The translations under genes were made by a program, and so were the position numbers. Shown piece after piece: positions 25,803-32,325 of a DNA stretch of 39,292 nucleotides (positions are counted from its first letter, which is position 1; every line of letters starts with the position of its first letter). The stretch is from positions 1-39,292 of the forward strand of contig JAEXGR010000078.1 of the NCBI GenBank assembly GCA_023450745.1, written 5' to 3'. The DNA is from Synergistota bacterium. GTDB lineage: Bacteria; Synergistota; Synergistia; Synergistales; Synergistaceae. The notes under the pieces are model-generated. The model was not told the origin of the DNA and did not search any database. It was given only the letters and a program-made list of their open reading frames with translations.

Positions 25803-25829
25803 GTAGGTGAAAAGAGGAGGTGACGTATC

Positions 25830-26009
25830 ATGGAAAACAATATGCCGGTAAAAGACAAACTGGCAGGTCTTCGCCAAAAAGCCGTCCACAGGCGGACTGA
25901 AAATCATCGGCGCGTAAAAGATGCGTCGCCTGAAAACGATAATTTTAATTCTCTGGCTGAATATGTGTATATCCAAGCGGCGGCAGACGTGGATAGGGAA
26001 AAGCCGTAA
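25830..26009 (+). CDS. Small protein in antitoxin position, partner of MazF-like toxin
   Basis: A 59-residue ORF starting MENNMPVKDKLAGLRQKAVH and ending ADVDREKP. It has a strong GAGGAGG ribosome site and a promoter, and its TAA overlaps the toxin ATG as TAATG. The N-terminal half is basic (KAVHRRTENHRRVK); the C-terminal half is acidic. I do not recognise the family; the antitoxin role is inferred only from position, size and coupling. It is short enough to be missed by gene finders. Confidence 0.7.
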   Translation: MENNMPVKDKLAGLRQKAVHRRTENHRRVKDASPENDNFNSLAEYVYIQAAADVDREKP

Positions 26010-26413
26010 TGGAGCTTAAACGCGGCGGTATCTATTATATAACTTTCCCCTACACTCTCGACCCGAAGTATCCCCATGGTAAGAGCAAGTTTGTTTTGGT
26101 GCTTCAGGAGGGCGAATATTTCTCCAAGTTCAATACTGTGGAGATATTACTTATAACTTCTGATAAGCTCTATAAACCGCGTGATAAGTATGCTACAGAC
26201 GTAGTCATCGAAGAGGGTACCACGAGGCTGAACTCCAAATCGTGGATACTCTGCGCTCAGCCGTATCCAGTTGAAAAAAAGCTGTTTGAAGCGGAGGGCG
26301 TATGGTGCGCGGGAATGCTGGATGCCGCAAAAATGGATGAAGTTGATGTAGCTATTTACATCGGTTTGTGCATGGGATTGCAACATGAGCTTGCTATAGA
26401 GCCCGGAGAGTAG
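26009..26413 (+). CDS. MazF/PemK-like toxin
   Basis: 134 residues. The N-terminus MELKRGGIYYITFPYTLDPK fits the first beta strands of the PemK/MazF fold. It is followed by SKFVLVLQEGEYFSKFNTVE, VEILLITSDK, and RLNSKSWILCAQPYPVEK near residue 75, which occupies the place of the conserved Ser/Thr-Lys region. MazF-type enzymes cut single-stranded RNA. The match is distant from E. coli MazF, so activity is inferred. It is coupled to the 59-residue ORF and followed by its own terminator. Confidence 0.78.
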   Translation: MELKRGGIYYITFPYTLDPKYPHGKSKFVLVLQEGEYFSKFNTVEILLITSDKLYKPRDKYATDVVIEEGTTRLNSKSWILCAQPYPVEKKLFEAEGVWCAGMLDAAKMDEVDVAIYIGLCMGLQHELAIEPGE

Positions 26414-26450
26414 CTCTTTTGTTATACGAGGCTTTCAATGGCCGATTTTA

Positions 26451-26491
26451 GACCCTGCGGTGTCAGATGAGCACCTCGCAGGGTCGTTTTT
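26451..26491 (+). terminator. Terminator of the MazF-like locus
   Basis: Stem gaccctgcg/cgcagggtc with a 17-nt loop followed by gtttttat, 38 nt after the toxin stop. Confidence 0.8.
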
Positions 26492-26540
26492 ATGTCCTTG
26501 TGTTTGGGAAGCCCGCTAAAAGCGCGGGATTCTGGTTTAA

Positions 26541-26800
26541 AGGCTCCCTCGCCGAGGGAGCTGGCCCGCAGGGCCTGAGGGAGTATTGCTTTTGCTCTTT
26601 TTTCTTTTATCGCTGGCGGGCTCTCTCCGCTAGCCGCGGGGTTTGCTTGCGGGAATCAGGCGCGAAATGGGAGGAAGGGCACACTCCCTCCGACCCGGCG
26701 GGAAAGCGCCGCCGGCCCACCTCTGATGTAACTACCAGCCGATTCGCACAAATCAGAAAAACTCTGATTTGGCTCCCTGGCTGCCTCAGGGAGGGAGGCT
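26541..26800. repeat. Further copy of the 230-bp hairpin unit
   Basis: Starts ggctccctcgccgaggga and runs through the same spacer (ttttatcgctggcgg) to the inverse element at about 26685-26795. It is a single unit of the array type found at 23.4-24.4 kb. In this copy the 60-nt insert sits in the inverse element. Confidence 0.8.
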
Positions 26801-26828
26801 TTAAAGAGCGCAAAACGCGGGATTAGGA

Positions 26829-27189
26829 ATGGCTTGCTGGCTGTCGGGCAGGTTTAGGGACGAGCCGAAGGGGCTTCTCGCCCGTGTGACGGCGCGGGAG
26901 GTTGTCACGGGTGGTGACGTTGTAATCTCTTTTAGTGATAATTTGTTAGTATCAACGAAATGCCGGCAGTACATGGGAAGGTCATGGGCGGAGCGTGCAA
27001 AAGGTGACTAACGTTGAATGTTGGAGCAAAGCACATACAACAAAGGAACGTGCTTAGTGTGCGGAACCCGCAGTACAAATATACGAACAGAGGCCCGTCT
27101 CTGGTTATAAAATGGGCAAAAACGTTGTTTTGACAAGAAGAAGCCTACATATGTGGAAGCATTTGCAGGAAAATCTTACTGCGATAAGG
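26829..27189. other. Structured non-coding stretch or decayed element
   Basis: No convincing protein gene. Several short stems can be drawn in the first 110 bp (gggc/gccc near 26870; cgtg-gac/gtcacg near 26883-26910; gtcac/gtgac near 26905-26920). The second half (27015-27180) contains short open stretches in different frames, one with a CLVCGT cysteine pair and one ending YVEAFAGKSYCDKEQRGYP, broken by stops. It could be an RNA gene, or the eroded end of a mobile element. It ends at the strong hairpin at 27190-27234. Confidence 0.4.
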
Positions 27190-27240
27190 AACAAAGAGGC
27201 TATCCGTAATACATAATACGGCAGCCTCTTTGTTCTTAAT
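27190..27240. terminator. Long hairpin between the non-coding stretch and the pilin gene
   Basis: A 12-bp outer stem (aacaaagaggct/agcctctttgtt) and an inner stem (ccgta/tacgg) are followed by cttaatact. It lies 20 nt from the end of the convergent pilin gene and could terminate both directions. Confidence 0.7.
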
Positions 27241-27259
27241 ACTATTATGTAGTATATTA

Positions 27260-27745
27260 TTACTTTCTTACTCTCATAAAAGCGTTGCCCGTTCCAGGAT
27301 AGGTCGTCTCACCCGTTGCCGCATTGTAAAGTCCCGACTCTGGAGCCATTTCATGAAGTTTCTGCAAAATACCAGCAGTATCTTCGGAAGCAGGTGTAAA
27401 TTGAACATTTATCTGTGTACCACTTATAGCTAAAGTATATTTAGCATTTGGGGTTGAATCCAAATAATCCGAAACTTGGTCATTTGAGGTTGTTGCATTT
27501 GTTTGTACCACGGTCACTGCGCCTCCTACGGTCGGCCATACACCATTATCAGCAAAATACAATAAGCACGCGGATTTAATGTTTCTCATATCAGAAACAA
27601 TCTTTGTCGCACTAGCTCTATCGGTAGCCGCGCCCGTCGCCAACATAATCATTCCCGAAAGAATACCGATAATGACGATAACGATGAGCAGTTCCACAAG
27701 GGTGAAGCCTTTCGCTTTACGGTACTTTTTGATCATCTTTTTCAT
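27260..27745 (-). CDS. Type IV pilin/pseudopilin (N-methylated)
   Basis: 161 residues with a class III signal: a basic leader MKKMIKKYRKAKG, cleavage before FTLVELLIVIVIIGILSGM, and Glu at mature position 5. A single hydrophobic helix is followed by a variable, Thr/Ala/Asn-rich head domain. It is cut by prepilin peptidase and polymerised into a pilus or secretion pseudopilus. It follows the pilC/gspF homologue but is separated by a terminator and a long leader, so it is probably transcribed alone and at higher level. It lies at the edge of the repeat-rich region. Confidence 0.92.
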   Translation of the reverse strand: MKKMIKKYRKAKGFTLVELLIVIVIIGILSGMIMLATGAATDRASATKIVSDMRNIKSACLLYFADNGVWPTVGGAVTVVQTNATTSNDQVSDYLDSTPNAKYTLAISGTQINVQFTPASEDTAGILQKLHEMAPESGLYNAATGETTYPGTGNAFMRVRK

Positions 27746-27956
27746 TTATATTTTCCTCCTAAAGTAGTTTTATCGAATGCCGCGCGCGCGCCCACCCTGC
27801 ATGGACCGGACTCGCCTTCCAGTCCCCCGTTTTTTTGATCCGGCAGTTATGCTTTTGCCGCAGACCACTCCTTCATGGACAGCCTTATTTTATATTTTGC
27901 CGGAGGCGGCAATGCGCCGCCCCAATAAAACTCTTTACAGATTATAATCGCAAACT
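27746..27956 (-). promoter_or_regulatory. Long structured leader of the pilin gene
   Basis: About 210 nt lie between the pilC terminator and the pilin start. A TATAAT box occurs on the minus strand near 27942, with a weak -35. Downstream, the RNA would contain a GGGCGGC/GCCGCCt hairpin (near 27900-27925), a ggact/agtcc hairpin (near 27809-27825) and an alternating GC tract (27780-27790). The pilin ribosome site is AGGAGG. I looked for the c-di-GMP-I riboswitch core and did not find it. Confidence 0.45.
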
Positions 27957-27982
27957 TTAAAAAAGAAAAGCCCCTTTTGGGG
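27957..27982 (-). terminator. Terminator of pilC
   Basis: Minus strand: CCCC-AAAA-GGGG hairpin followed by CTTTTCTTTTTT, directly after the pilC stop. Confidence 0.75.
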
Positions 27983-27983
27983 A

Positions 27984-29231
27984 TCACATAAAGGCCTGAA
28001 TGGCGGAGATGATCGGCAGGAAGATGGCGAGCACCATGAAGCCGACGATGACGCCGACGAAGACTATCATAATCGGCTCGAGCACCGAGCTGAGGCGCTT
28101 GATCTTCTCCGAGAGCTCCGCGTCGTACCAGTCGGCGATCTTCTCAAGCATCTCGTCGGTGCGGCCCGTCTCTTCGCCGACGGCGATCATGTGGCTGATC
28201 ATCGGCGGGAAGAGCTTTTTTTCGCGCACGGTGGCGTTGAGCGCCTTGCCCATCGCGGCGCCGTCGCGCATCTCGAGGAACCCCAGCTTGATCTTTTCGT
28301 TTCCCGCAACGTCAGCCGTCATTTCGAGCGCGGAGAGCACGGGGACGCCGGAGCGCAGCAGGGAGCCCATGGTGCGGAAGGAGCGCGTGAGCGCGGCCTT
28401 GAAGGCGATGTCGCCGAAGACCGGTATTTTCAGCAGGAAGGTGTCAATCGGCAGCTTCATGGACTTCATCCGGCGCAGCTGGGCCAGCAGCAGGGCGACG
28501 GCGAAGATCACCAGCGGGATGACGTACCAGTTATGCTCCATCCAGCGGCCGAAGCGGAAGGTCATCAGCGTGAGCGCGGGCAACTTGATGTTAAGGTTGC
28601 CGAAGGCCTTCTCGAACTGCGGTACGACGACGGCGACCATCACGCCGAGGACGAGCAGCGCGATGCAAATGACGACGGCGGGATAGGTCATCGCCGAGAC
28701 GATCTTTTTGCGCAGGTTGTCCTGGTCTTCCATGAAGCCGGCGATTTTCGCGAGGCTCATGTCGAGCGTGCCGGACTCTTCGCCGGAGCGCACGAGCGGG
28801 ATGGTGATCGCGTCGAAGCATTTGGGGTTTTCGGCCAAGGCGGCGCCAAGCGTAGTGCCGGCGCTGACGCGCTTGTAGACTTTCGTGAGCACCCGCCGGA
28901 AGCGCTTGTTCTGCGTCTGCTCGGTGAGGATCGCAAGCGAAGCGGTCACGGGGATGCCCGCGGCGATCATCGTCGCGAGCTGGCGAAAGAAGATGAGTTT
29001 GTCGCGCAGTTTGATGCGCGGCGAGAGGTCCCAGAATTCGCCGCGCTCTTTGCCCGCCTCTCCGAGCTTGTCGCCGGAGGTGGAAAGGGATATTTCCCTG
29101 TGCTGCGAAACGTTGAGGGGCACCCAGCCGTTGCCGCGTATCCACGAAAGGAGCTCCGGCTCGCTCGACGCGCTGTGCGTGCCGCTCACCGTCTTCCCGC
29201 TCCGGTCTTTCGCGTCATAATGAAACTCCAT
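27984..29231 (-). CDS. pilC: Type IV pilus/type II secretion inner-membrane protein PilC/GspF
   Basis: 415 residues, the usual length. The two repeated GspF domains are visible: DKLIFFRQLATMIAAGIPV...SLAILTEQT near residue 77 and ALTRSFRTMGSLLRSGVPVLSAL near 280. Each is followed by SG-E/GEETG motifs and hydrophobic segments; the C-terminus has a long membrane helix. PilC is the platform that couples the assembly ATPase to pilin polymerisation. ATG at 29231 follows GGGGAG. No ATPase or other pilus gene is in the window, so the machinery is presumably encoded elsewhere. PilC and GspF cannot be told apart here. Confidence 0.92.
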   Translation of the reverse strand: MEFHYDAKDRSGKTVSGTHSASSEPELLSWIRGNGWVPLNVSQHREISLSTSGDKLGEAGKERGEFWDLSPRIKLRDKLIFFRQLATMIAAGIPVTASLAILTEQTQNKRFRRVLTKVYKRVSAGTTLGAALAENPKCFDAITIPLVRSGEESGTLDMSLAKIAGFMEDQDNLRKKIVSAMTYPAVVICIALLVLGVMVAVVVPQFEKAFGNLNIKLPALTLMTFRFGRWMEHNWYVIPLVIFAVALLLAQLRRMKSMKLPIDTFLLKIPVFGDIAFKAALTRSFRTMGSLLRSGVPVLSALEMTADVAGNEKIKLGFLEMRDGAAMGKALNATVREKKLFPPMISHMIAVGEETGRTDEMLEKIADWYDAELSEKIKRLSSVLEPIMIVFVGVIVGFMVLAIFLPIISAIQAFM

Positions 29232-29409
29232 TACAAACCAGCTCCCCGCCTTAAACGCTTTCTCACAGAGATAATATAATCATTGGGGGAAAAAGTCAAA
29301 AGCAAAGCGGCGGGGCGGGACGCTTTGTCATGCCGCGACAGCTTTGCGCGGCGTCCGGCGACGCCAAGGCCGCGGGCTTCGCATAAAATTTTTATATAAA
29401 TACAATATA

Positions 29410-29437
29410 TTGACATTATATATACATAAGATATAAT
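29410..29437 (+). promoter_or_regulatory. Promoter of the orphan RelB/DinJ gene
   Basis: TTGACA (29410-29415) and TATAAT (29432-29437) are consensus, 16 bp apart, in AT-rich DNA. The ATG follows 24 nt later, after AGAGGTGAGG. Confidence 0.8.
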
Positions 29438-29461
29438 ATTCGCAAAAAGAGGTGAGGCAAA

Positions 29462-29713
29462 ATGGCACAGACTCTTGTAAATATCCGCATGGACGAGACC
29501 TTGAAAAAAGATATGGAACGCACCTGCCATGAGCTTGGCATGAATATGACCACGGCGTTCACTATTTTCGCAAAAAAGATGAGCCGGGAAAAGAGAATCC
29601 CCTTTGAAGTGTCCGTCGACCCCTTTTATTCCGAGGCCAATATGGCGCATTTGCGCCAGGGCATCGAAGCTTTAGACGCCGGTAAAGGCGCAGAGCATGA
29701 AGTTGAGGTTTAA
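29462..29713 (+). CDS. RelB/DinJ family antitoxin, no toxin partner visible
   Basis: 83 residues. The N-terminus QTLVNIRMDETLKKDMERTC is a ribbon-helix-helix, followed by HELGMNMTTAFTIFAKKMSR and RIPFEVSVD, all typical of DinJ/RelB antitoxins, which bind a YafQ/RelE toxin and repress their operon. The toxin normally follows immediately. Here a short out-of-frame ATG at 29697 leads only into repeat sequence, and no RelE/YafQ-like ORF follows. It may be a remnant or a free antitoxin acting on a toxin elsewhere. The promoter is intact. Confidence 0.85.
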   Translation: MAQTLVNIRMDETLKKDMERTCHELGMNMTTAFTIFAKKMSREKRIPFEVSVDPFYSEANMAHLRQGIEALDAGKGAEHEVEV

Positions 29714-29907
29714 GGAGAATGCCGGCGTTTATAAGCACAATTTGCCTGCGATTGCCCAGAGGGTAAATTGGGGTTTATCACTTCGTCGCCCTGAGATGTT
29801 TCTGCTCAGGGCAGGTGCGGGTAAACGGCCTGAGCAGGAACTTCTCAGGCAGACCAAAGTTCGTAGACCTGACGTGGAGCCCGCAGCGTTTATCTTTTGA
29901 CCTTAAA

Positions 29908-30500
29908 AAAAGGGCTCCCTCGCGAGGGAGCTGGCCCGTAGGGCCTGAGGGAGTGTTATTCTGTTTGGCGCTGTCTCCGCGCCAAACAGAATCCACTAGA
30001 GGCCCTAAAGCAAAATTAAAACCAAGGTCAGGACTCCCTCACCCCGCTTCGCGGGGAGCTCCCTCAGCGAGGGAGCCAAAAACCTTTGGCAAACCTCAAT
30101 TTATCCTTCACCCTATCGAAGATAAATCAGTGTTTTTTTGATTTGGCTCCCTGGCCGCCTCGCGAAGGGAGCCAAGGGCAAAATCTGAACCGGAGCCGCC
30201 GCATAGACGACACAAACCGTCTCGTTTACCGCCTCGCTGACGAAGTAATAGAAATACTCCAATGCCGAGGTCATTATAGCGACTGAATCGGTAAATCGGG
30301 GTAAAAGATAAATTGGGGGTTTGGCGTTCAATCGCAAAAAACAATCTGCCGATGCTCAGCAATTTTAGTTTGCGCCTTTAAAGCCTCCCTCGCTGAGGCG
30401 GCCAGGGAGCCAAATCGGTGTTTTTCTGATTTGTGCGATTCGGCCGGTAGTTACATCAGAGGTGGCCCGGCGACGGGGTTTCGCCGGGTCGGAGGGAGTT
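29908..30500. repeat. Hairpin repeat cluster downstream of the orphan antitoxin
   Basis: Part of the gene-free stretch 29714-31247. It contains hairpin elements at about 29908-29957 (plus), 30029-30083 (inverse), 30141-30171 and 30380-30500 (with insert). A separate perfect hairpin, ctgtttggcg/cgccaaacag, lies at 29961-29990. The segment 30180-30375 has a few short open frames but nothing I can support as a gene; 29714-29900 also shows none. Confidence 0.75.
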
Positions 30501-30550
30501 TTGACGTTGACTTTAAGGTTTTCGGATCTTAAAGTAGATAAAAACATAAA

Positions 30551-30955
30551 ACCAAGGTCAGGACTCCCTCAGGCCCTGCGGGCCAGCTCCCTCGCTGATG
30601 GAGCCAAAAACCTTTGGCAAACCTCAATTTATCCTTCACCCTATCGAAGATAAATCAGTGTTTTTTTGATTTGTGCGAATCGGCCGGTAGTTACATCAGA
30701 GGTGGCCCGGCGACGGGGTTTCGCCGGGTCGGAGGGAGTTTTGACGTTGGCTTTAAGGTTTTCGAAACTTAAAAGAAGAGAAAAGCATAAAATCAAGGTC
30801 AGGACTCCCTCAGGCCCTGCGGGCCAGCTCCCTCGGGGAGGGAGCCTAAAACCTTTGGCAAACCTCAATTTATCCTTCACCCTATCGAAGATAAATCAGT
30901 GTTTTTTTGATTTGGCTCCCTGGCCGCCTCGGGGAGGGAGCCTAAAACCTTTGTT
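30551..30955. repeat. Tandem 241-bp repeat units
   Basis: Units beginning (a)ccaaggtcaggactccctc occur at 30551 and 30792 (period 241), and a related partial unit begins at 30021. Each includes the hairpin element in inverse orientation, the segment cctttggcaaacctcaat, ttatccttcaccctatcg, aatcagtgtttttttgattt, and, in the unit at 30551, a second element with cggggtttcgccggg in plus orientation. It is the same module family as at 23-27 kb in a different arrangement. Confidence 0.85.
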
Positions 30956-31020
30956 AAAACCTAATTTATCGTTGTAATCTAACAAAAGGAAATCGGTGTT
31001 TACGATTTCGCCTGATAACA

Positions 31021-31154
31021 GGAAAATCGGCGTTTAGACGTGTCGGATGCTAAATGACTTTGCCTTCGGAATACCGGAGCCGTATTTGCATACGGCGAGG
31101 ATTTCCGAAGGTAAAGTCATGACGCAGACGGCGCGTATAAACGCCGATTTTTCC
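31021..31154. repeat. 134-bp nested inverted repeat
   Basis: Outer arms ggaaaatcggcgttta (31021-31036) and taaacgccgatttttcc (31138-31154); middle 18-nt arms at 31054-31071 and 31103-31120 with one mismatch (atgactttgccttcggaa); inner perfect stem gccgtat/atacggc (31079-31096). The two unpaired segments between outer and middle arms are both 17 nt. It may be a MITE-like element or a large RNA hairpin upstream of the HdeD-family gene. Confidence 0.8.
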
Positions 31155-31247
31155 CGGGTTACAGTGTATGATATACTTACTATCAGCAGCCATGAGACGG
31201 GTTTTTTGACCGTGACGGTCCCGTTGAACAAGGAGGAGGTTTTTATC

Positions 31248-31808
31248 ATGCTATTTACAGGTAATTTTTCAAAGGACGATCTCGCGAAGAGCAAAAAGCG
31301 TTTCTACTGGGTCGGCGGCATTATGCTCGTCATCGGTTTTCTGTCGCTTGCGATGCCGATGCTCGCCTCCTTCGCGATCGAGACGATGGTCGGATTTTTC
31401 CTGCTCGCGGTGGGCTTCGGCAACGCCTTCGGCGCTTATTCGGCCCTCCGCGCGGGGGACAGCCCCTGGCAGCAGGCGTTTATGGCCGTGATCTCCATCG
31501 CCGCGGGGATCGTCTTTCTCACGCACCCGCTCGCGGGGGTGATTACGCTCGGCATTCTCATGGCCGCCTATTTCTTAATCGACGGCGTCGCGAAGATCGT
31601 GGAATATTTCCGGGTAAGAAGCATCGGCGGTTCGCTCTGGATATTGCTCTCCGGCATCTTCGGCGTCATCCTCGCCTTCATGATGTGGCGGAATTTCTTT
31701 ACCGGCGCGGCGGTGATCGGGATAATCCTCGGCGTCAATCTCATTTTCAGCGGCATGAGCCTGATCATGCTCGGCCGCGGCTGTTCCGACATGTCAAAAA
31801 GAATGTAA
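31248..31808 (+). CDS. HdeD family membrane protein
   Basis: 186 residues with six predicted membrane helices in the HdeD arrangement: FYWVGGIMLVIGFLSLAMPM, then ETMVGFFLLAVGFGNAFGAY, SIAAGIVFLTHPLAGVITLG, and a C-terminal LGVNLIFSGMSLIMLG. E. coli HdeD is tied to acid resistance; the role here is unknown. I chose ATG at 31248, 7 nt after AAGGAGGAGG; a reading from 31047 would pass through the large inverted repeat and is rejected. It is followed by a perfect bidirectional terminator. Confidence 0.85.
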   Translation: MLFTGNFSKDDLAKSKKRFYWVGGIMLVIGFLSLAMPMLASFAIETMVGFFLLAVGFGNAFGAYSALRAGDSPWQQAFMAVISIAAGIVFLTHPLAGVITLGILMAAYFLIDGVAKIVEYFRVRSIGGSLWILLSGIFGVILAFMMWRNFFTGAAVIGIILGVNLIFSGMSLIMLGRGCSDMSKRM

Positions 31809-31841
31809 CACGAAGGGCCGCCCGCGCGGACTTCGCCCTCT

Positions 31842-31887
31842 ATACAAAAAGCGGCCTCCCGCCTGCGCGGGAGGCCGCTTTTTGTAT
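31842..31887. terminator. Bidirectional terminator
   Basis: Perfect 21-bp arms (31842-31862 and 31867-31887) with a 4-nt loop; core aaaaagcggcctcccgc pairs with its complement, giving T-runs on both strands. It separates the HdeD gene from the convergent prodomain-like gene. Confidence 0.92.
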
Positions 31888-31908
31888 TCCCGGCAGACCG
31901 TTATCCGG

Positions 31909-32310
31909 TCACCGCACCTTTGCCGGCGCGGACATTTTCATGACACGGTTCGGCGAAGCGCCGATGACGCGGCGATCTTTTTTCAGCCGTTCGATGATCT
32001 CCGCCGTTTCGAGCGGCGATTTGAAATGCGCCGTGCCGCTCTGGGAATCTTCGTAGACCGGCGAGACGTAGACCGGCTCGGCCCCGGCGGCCCGCGCTAT
32101 TTCGCCGCAGAGCGCGGCGAATAGTTTATTTCTCTCTTTTGAGGCGCGCACCGCCTCGGGCACGCGCACGAGCACCAGCGCCTCACCCTTGACGGCGGGC
32201 GGTTCTTTTTTTCCGCTCTCCGGCGGCGTCTGGCCCGGCGCGCAGGCGGAGGCCGCGGAGGCCGCGCAGATAATCAGCAGGGAGAGAATGAGCAGAGAGA
32301 GGTTTTTCAT
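31909..32310 (-). CDS. Secreted protein resembling the subtilase prodomain (putative inhibitor)
   Basis: 133 residues with an N-terminal signal peptide (MKNLSLLILSLLIICAASA); a Cys follows (SACAPGQ) but the lipobox is weak. The body resembles the prodomain of the protease just upstream: GEALVLVRVP against GEAIVAVKM, and AEIIERLKKDRRVIGASPN against AGLIARLKKDPRVVSAMPN. This is the I9/fervidolysin-type prodomain layout, which folds and inhibits subtilases. A free-standing copy 15 nt after the protease gene suggests an inhibitor or folding helper acting outside the cell. ATG at 32310 follows AAGGTG; a GTG at 32319 is possible. Confidence 0.75.
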   Translation of the reverse strand: MKNLSLLILSLLIICAASAASACAPGQTPPESGKKEPPAVKGEALVLVRVPEAVRASKERNKLFAALCGEIARAAGAEPVYVSPVYEDSQSGTAHFKSPLETAEIIERLKKDRRVIGASPNRVMKMSAPAKVR

Positions 32311-32325
32311 GCCGTTCACCTTCTT

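Noticed and set aside
26829..27011. A 60-codon ORF starting in the repeat border
   Set aside because: No ribosome site, no family resemblance, and the region forms several hairpins; treated as non-coding.
26829..27235. Group II intron or TnpB-associated RNA
   Set aside because: The stems and the CLVCGT-containing short frame hinted at this, but I could not identify domain V, a reverse transcriptase or a TnpB core, so I made no such call.
27746..27956. c-di-GMP riboswitch before the pilin gene
   Set aside because: The conserved GGCAAACC-type core and paired A-rich joining region are not present.
31047..31247. N-terminal extension of the HdeD-family protein
   Set aside because: The extension is encoded by the large inverted repeat and has no ribosome site, whereas ATG at 31248 has AAGGAGGAGG.
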